Shown here: piece by piece, positions 20,469 through 23,455 of the stretch
Position numbering within the stretch: the first letter of the stretch is position 1
Layout: every line of letters starts with the position of its first letter
DNA from: a virus
Length of the DNA stretch: 23,455 nucleotides
IMG/VR virus record: IMGVR_UViG_3300017725_000072
Span: 1 to 23,455 of that record
Strand: one strand, 5' to 3'
Position numbers and translations under genes: made by a program
The notes under the pieces: model-generated
Seen by the model: the letters and a program-made list of their open reading frames with translations, nothing else
Databases searched by the model: none
Told to the model about the DNA's origin: nothing

Positions 20469-20999
20469 ATGAATGTTAAACCTCATACGTTTAAATTTAG
20501 AACAGGCGATACAGACGAAAAAGGCGGATGTACTTTTATCGGTGGCTCGTGGGTTGACAAAACAACAGATGAATTATTTAAGGGAAAGAAAATAGTATTG
20601 TTCAGTTTACCTGGTGCATTTACACCAACGTGTTCAGGTGAAGAACTACCAAGTTACGATAGAATGTATAACGATTTTATTAACAAAGGTTTTGATGATG
20701 TTTATTGTGTATCAGTAAATGACGCTTTTGTTATGAATGCTTGGGCAAGAGATTTAGAAATTAAAAATGTTAAAATGATACCAGACGGCTGTGGTACATT
20801 TACAAGTAACATGGGAATGCTGGTTGCAAAACCTAAACAAGGTTTTGGCATGAGGTCTTGGAGATATGCAGCTATCGTAAATGATGGCAATGTAGAAAAG
20901 ATTTTTGAAGAACCAGGTTTTAATAATTTTTCAGATGATGACGATCCGTATGTAGAGTCAACACCTGAGAATGTAATGAATTATTTAAATGCAAGCTAA
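20469..20999 (+). CDS. peroxiredoxin (Prx5-like)
   Basis: A 176-residue thioredoxin-fold peroxidase. The active-site loop LPGAFTPTCSGEELPSY (47-63) gives the peroxidatic Cys55 with the P-x-x-x-T-x-x-C pattern. NDAFVMNAWA (84-93) and the arginine-bearing MRSWRYAAIV fit the Prx5 subfamily. It would reduce hydrogen peroxide or organic peroxides with thiol donors; the window also has a glutaredoxin. Prx5-type genes in marine phages would be host-derived. AAGGA is the SD, and it may be masked by the structured leader upstream. Confidence 0.9.
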   Translation: MNVKPHTFKFRTGDTDEKGGCTFIGGSWVDKTTDELFKGKKIVLFSLPGAFTPTCSGEELPSYDRMYNDFINKGFDDVYCVSVNDAFVMNAWARDLEIKNVKMIPDGCGTFTSNMGMLVAKPKQGFGMRSWRYAAIVNDGNVEKIFEEPGFNNFSDDDDPYVESTPENVMNYLNAS

Positions 21000-21005
21000 A
21001 ACTTG

Positions 21006-21013
21006 TATAAATA
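21006..21013 (+). promoter_or_regulatory. candidate T4-type late promoter before gp32
   Basis: TATAAATA, the T4 late -10 consensus, lies 68 nt upstream of the gp32 start in noncoding DNA. Because such 8-mers arise by chance in AT-rich DNA (others sit inside genes at 8323 and 15213), support is moderate only. T4 gene 32 has several promoters, which fits. Confidence 0.45.
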
Positions 21014-21081
21014 ATAATGATACCGACAATACAGGTAACACAAATACGAAATACGATTAATACAAATACAAGGAGTAAAAT

Positions 21082-21993
21082 ATGGATTTCGAAGCATTAA
21101 AAAGTTCCTCTAGTAACTTTGACAAACTAACAAAAGCACTAGAACAAAACCTCAATCCTGAGGACCAATCTAACAAAAACAAATACCAAGACGAGAGAAT
21201 CTGGAAACCTGAGATGGATAAAACAGGTAACGGCTATGCTGTACTTCGTTTTTTACCAGCTGTTGAAGGTGAAGATATGCCTTGGCAGAGAGTATGGTCT
21301 CATGCCTTCCAAGACAAAGGTGGTTGGTATATTGAAAACTCTTTAACAACACTTGGTCAAAAAGATCCTGTTAGTGAAGAGAACACTAGATTATGGAATA
21401 CAGGTGTTGATAGTGATAAAGATATTGCTAGAAAGAGAAAAAGAAAACTCTCTTACTTTAGTAATGTTCTTATCGTAAGTGATCCAAAAAATCCACACAA
21501 TGAGGGTAAAGTATTCTTGTTCAAGTTTGGTAAAAAAATCTTTGATAAGATTACTGAAGCAATGCAACCAGCATTTGAAGATGAATCACCAATCAACCCA
21601 TTTGATTTCTGGAAAGGTGCAAACTTTAAACTGAAATTAAGAAAAGTTGATGGTTATTGGAATTATGACAAGTCTGAATTTGAGTCTGTTTCACAAATAA
21701 AAGAAAGCGATGATGAAATCAAAGCTATCTGGTCGAAACAGTATGCTCTAAAACCATTCTTAGATCCTAGCAATTTTAAGACCTATGATGAACTCAAAGA
21801 GAAACTGAATAGGGTAATTAGCGGATCGAAGAGTGCTGGAACTGTTGAGAATGTAGACCTCCCGCCTCAGATCAATAGCGCACCAGCTAAAAGTCCTGAA
21901 GTTGCTCAACCAAAGGTAGATACTAAAATTGAACTAGATGATGAAGAAGATGATACTTTGTCTTACTTTAGTAAACTAGCTAACGAAGAGTAA
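21082..21993 (+). CDS. 32: gp32-like single-stranded DNA-binding protein
   Basis: A 303-residue protein with the gp32 layout: a short N-terminal cooperativity segment (SSSNFDKLTKAL), an OB-fold core (WKPEMDKTGNGYAVLRFLP, WSHAFQDKGGWYIENSL, EGKVFLFKFGKKIFDKI, NPFDFWKGANFKLKLRK), a Ser/Ala/Pro linker, and a very acidic tail (DDEEDDTLSYFSKLANEE) that would recruit gp59 and other replication proteins. There is no cysteine at all, so the zinc-binding site of T4 gp32 is missing. A strong SD (AAGGAG) and a strong terminator flank the gene. Confidence 0.92.
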   Translation: MDFEALKSSSSNFDKLTKALEQNLNPEDQSNKNKYQDERIWKPEMDKTGNGYAVLRFLPAVEGEDMPWQRVWSHAFQDKGGWYIENSLTTLGQKDPVSEENTRLWNTGVDSDKDIARKRKRKLSYFSNVLIVSDPKNPHNEGKVFLFKFGKKIFDKITEAMQPAFEDESPINPFDFWKGANFKLKLRKVDGYWNYDKSEFESVSQIKESDDEIKAIWSKQYALKPFLDPSNFKTYDELKEKLNRVISGSKSAGTVENVDLPPQINSAPAKSPEVAQPKVDTKIELDDEEDDTLSYFSKLANEE

Positions 21994-22017
21994 TCTCTCC
22001 ACTTCATATATGACTTT

Positions 22018-22049
22018 AAAGGGGCAGTAGAAATACTGTCCCTTTTTTT
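22018..22049 (+). terminator. strong intrinsic terminator after gp32
   Basis: AAAGGGGCAGTA (22018-22029), GAAA tetraloop, TACTGTCCCTTT (22034-22045): 12 bp with one G-U pair, followed by T to 22049. The best terminator in the window; it separates replication from late structural genes. Confidence 0.93.
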
Positions 22050-22059
22050 ATTCCGAGTA

Positions 22060-22067
22060 TATAAATA
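22060..22067 (+). promoter_or_regulatory. T4-type late promoter before the structural genes
   Basis: A perfect TATAAATA, 10 nt after the gp32 terminator and 6 nt before the ATG at 22074. No -35 box is needed in the gp55/gp33 system. The spacing predicts an almost leaderless mRNA. Confidence 0.7.
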
Positions 22068-22073
22068 TAGTAT

Positions 22074-22634
22074 ATGGCAAACGTATTAGACCCTTTAGTT
22101 GATAGGCAAGGTGGAGTAACAAAATCTGTTAGTTGGTACAGAAATGCAGTAAATTCCATAGCTAATAAGGCAACTGCTAATAAATTAATGAGTCAGAATA
22201 AGTTAATTGGTAGACCTAGTGCAGGTAGATTAAATCTATTTTTCTATGATCCTAAGTATAAGAAAACATTACCATATTACGATACGTTTCCGTTAGTGTT
22301 ACCTTTAGAACCAATCAAAGGTGGTTTTATGGGTATGAATTTTCACTACTTATCGCCTGTAATGAGATTTAGATTATTACAGACTATGGATAAGTTTAAA
22401 AATAGAAATGAGTTAACATCAGCAACAAGGTTTGATGTAAACTACAATGATGTAAGAAGAATACCAATGGTAAAACCAACAATTAAAAAATATTTGTTTC
22501 AACACCTTATGTCAAACTTTTTAAGAATAGACGCACAAGAGGCTGCTATTGCAGTTTACTTGCCTGTACAACAGTTTAAGAAAAGATCAGCTAGTTTCGT
22601 TTACGGAAGAAGTAGATCAATAATAGGGAGCTAA
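22074..22634 (+). CDS. T4-type virion-associated protein, precise gp unassigned
   Basis: A 186-residue basic protein. The central part RLNLFFYDPKYKKTLPYYDT, followed by FPLVLPLEPIKGGFMGMNFH and YLSPVMRFRLLQTM, is a strongly conserved-looking block that I associate with T4-like marine phages. I cannot settle which T4 gene it corresponds to. It follows a perfect late promoter and precedes a tube/baseplate gene by 2 nt, which supports a structural or assembly role. No SD is present. The C-terminus is Arg/Ser-rich. Confidence 0.6.
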   Translation: MANVLDPLVDRQGGVTKSVSWYRNAVNSIANKATANKLMSQNKLIGRPSAGRLNLFFYDPKYKKTLPYYDTFPLVLPLEPIKGGFMGMNFHYLSPVMRFRLLQTMDKFKNRNELTSATRFDVNYNDVRRIPMVKPTIKKYLFQHLMSNFLRIDAQEAAIAVYLPVQQFKKRSASFVYGRSRSIIGS

Positions 22635-22636
22635 AG

Positions 22637-23455
22637 ATGGCAATTTTAAGAGGCGGTCGAAGAATAGGACCATTTGATATACGACTAGGTATTCCTAGAG
22701 ATAGGTCACTTGATAATGTCGAAGGCGATAAACGATTAGGTAGAGTGCAAGGTGGTAATCCTGAATCTACTATTGGTCGTGTTATGGGTCAGATTGCACA
22801 AGGCGAAGGCTTTGCAAGACCAAATAGATTTATGGTTGACTTTATATTGCCAAAAGGTGTAGGTGTACAAGATATAGGACCAGATGACCAAGATTTTGGT
22901 ATCATGTTTGAGGAAGAAGTACAACGAAGTACTAAAGCTGGTGAACTACAAGCAAATAAAGAAGTACAAAGAGGTCTAAGAGCATTTGTTGAAAGTGTTG
23001 ATATGCCAGGTAGAAACCTTGATACAACAGATTTTAAAGTATATGGACCAAAAAGACAGATTGTAACAGGCCACAGTTTTAGTGGTGAGATTACAATGAC
23101 CGTATATTGTGATAAGTATTTAAGACAAAGATCATTTTTTGAAATGTGGCAAAAGGCTGCATTTGACCAAGGTACAAACAATGTACACTTTTATGATGAG
23201 TACACAGGTGGTTTAAGAATTTATCAACTAGGTGCATTTGCTGAAAATGCCGATAGAGATAGAATATCATACGGTGTTGAATTGTTTGAGTGTTTTCCTA
23301 AAACAATAAGTGCTGTATCTTACAATCAAGGTGCAAATAACGATATACAAAGAATTTCAGTTTCATTAGCATTTAAAAGTTGGATAAATCTAACACTAGA
23401 TCAAGTAGGTAATTATACTGTAGGTGGTGGATTTAAGGCACCAACTGTTACAAGC
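22637..23455 (+). CDS. gp48/gp54-type baseplate tube cap or initiator protein, partial (3' end outside window)
   Basis: 273 residues are visible from ATG 22637 and the frame is open to the edge. The fold of the T4 tail-tube family is suggested by NRFMVDFILPKG, the later VESVDMPGRNLDTTDFK, GHSFSGEITMTVYCDKYL, and the tube-like end YGVELFECFPKTISAVSYN followed by RISVSLAFKSW. T4 gp54 has the same 'C-x-P-x-x-I-S..., D-V-T-F-A-Y' end, as do gp48 and gp19. A baseplate junction role is more likely than the tube itself given the long Gly-rich N-terminus (MAILRGGRRIGPFDIR). SD GGGAG precedes it. Confidence 0.7.
   Translation, partial: MAILRGGRRIGPFDIRLGIPRDRSLDNVEGDKRLGRVQGGNPESTIGRVMGQIAQGEGFARPNRFMVDFILPKGVGVQDIGPDDQDFGIMFEEEVQRSTKAGELQANKEVQRGLRAFVESVDMPGRNLDTTDFKVYGPKRQIVTGHSFSGEITMTVYCDKYLRQRSFFEMWQKAAFDQGTNNVHFYDEYTGGLRIYQLGAFAENADRDRISYGVELFECFPKTISAVSYNQGANNDIQRISVSLAFKSWINLTLDQVGNYTVGGGFKAPTVTS

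Noticed and set aside
22789-23181. Minus-strand ORF of 130 residues opposite the baseplate protein
   Set aside because: The + strand frame encodes a recognisable tail-tube-like protein over the same region; no independent evidence for expression.
1-23455. CRISPR arrays, insertion sequences, integrase or attachment sites
   Set aside because: No regularly spaced repeats, transposase or integrase motifs, or long terminal or inverted repeats were seen on reading the window.

Overview
This window reads as part of a T4-like marine myophage genome. It is AT-rich, every supported gene is on the + strand, and adjacent genes usually overlap or abut, often as ATGA or TAATG junctions. Recognisable T4-type genes are an Rnh-type 5' nuclease (7589-8428), gp33-like late-transcription factor (16483-16698), gp59 helicase loader (17989-18597), gp32 single-strand DNA-binding protein (21082-21993) and a gp48/gp54-type tail-tube/baseplate protein running off the right edge. 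A circularly permuted, two-piece tmRNA gene in the alphaproteobacterial style, a 17-kDa-surface-antigen-like lipoprotein and an LPP20-like lipoprotein suggest an alphaproteobacterial, possibly SAR11-like, host. The host is inference; no host marker is decisive.

Layout. 1-1954: carbohydrate-related genes (two paralogous GT-B-like proteins, a small membrane protein and a DxD glycosyltransferase). 1955-4569: small, mostly unassigned early-type genes, including a DUF3310 protein. 4559-6473: an envelope module with two lipoproteins, two membrane or exported proteins and a glutaredoxin. 6466-8961: a conserved small gene split by an in-frame TAA, an HTH protein, the Rnh nuclease and a DUF6433-like protein, with strong terminators at 7322 and 8970. 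9039-13861: an exported protein, small conserved genes, a membrane-anchored GH73-type glucosaminidase, a four-TM coiled-coil protein and a GH108 endolysin. 13927-16698: a 2OG-Fe(II) oxygenase, a PD-(D/E)XK nuclease, an exported protein, tmRNA, thyX and gp33. 16695-20218: two more 2OG-oxygenase-like proteins, gp59, unknowns and a Rossmann-like protein. 20219-20468: a GC-rich structured RNA leader before a peroxiredoxin gene. 21006-23455: gp32, a strong terminator, then late structural genes behind a TATAAATA promoter.

Regulation. Several sigma70-like promoters (TTGAC-17-TATANT) can be read directly. Two kinds occur. In one, a 20-30 nt leader carries a Shine-Dalgarno (SD) sequence (3678, 5591, 9100). 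In the other, the ATG lies only 6-9 nt after the -10 box with no SD (2076, 11697, 14565, 15879, and 22074 behind the late promoter), which predicts leaderless mRNAs. Two promoters sit inside the 3' ends of upstream genes and share an 18-nt identical stretch.

The strongest items for follow-up are the permuted tmRNA, the riboswitch-like leader of the peroxiredoxin gene, the apparent leaderless promoter class, and the in-frame TAA at 6577. No CRISPR array, insertion sequence or tRNA gene was recognised. No gene-free stretch exceeds 300 bases.
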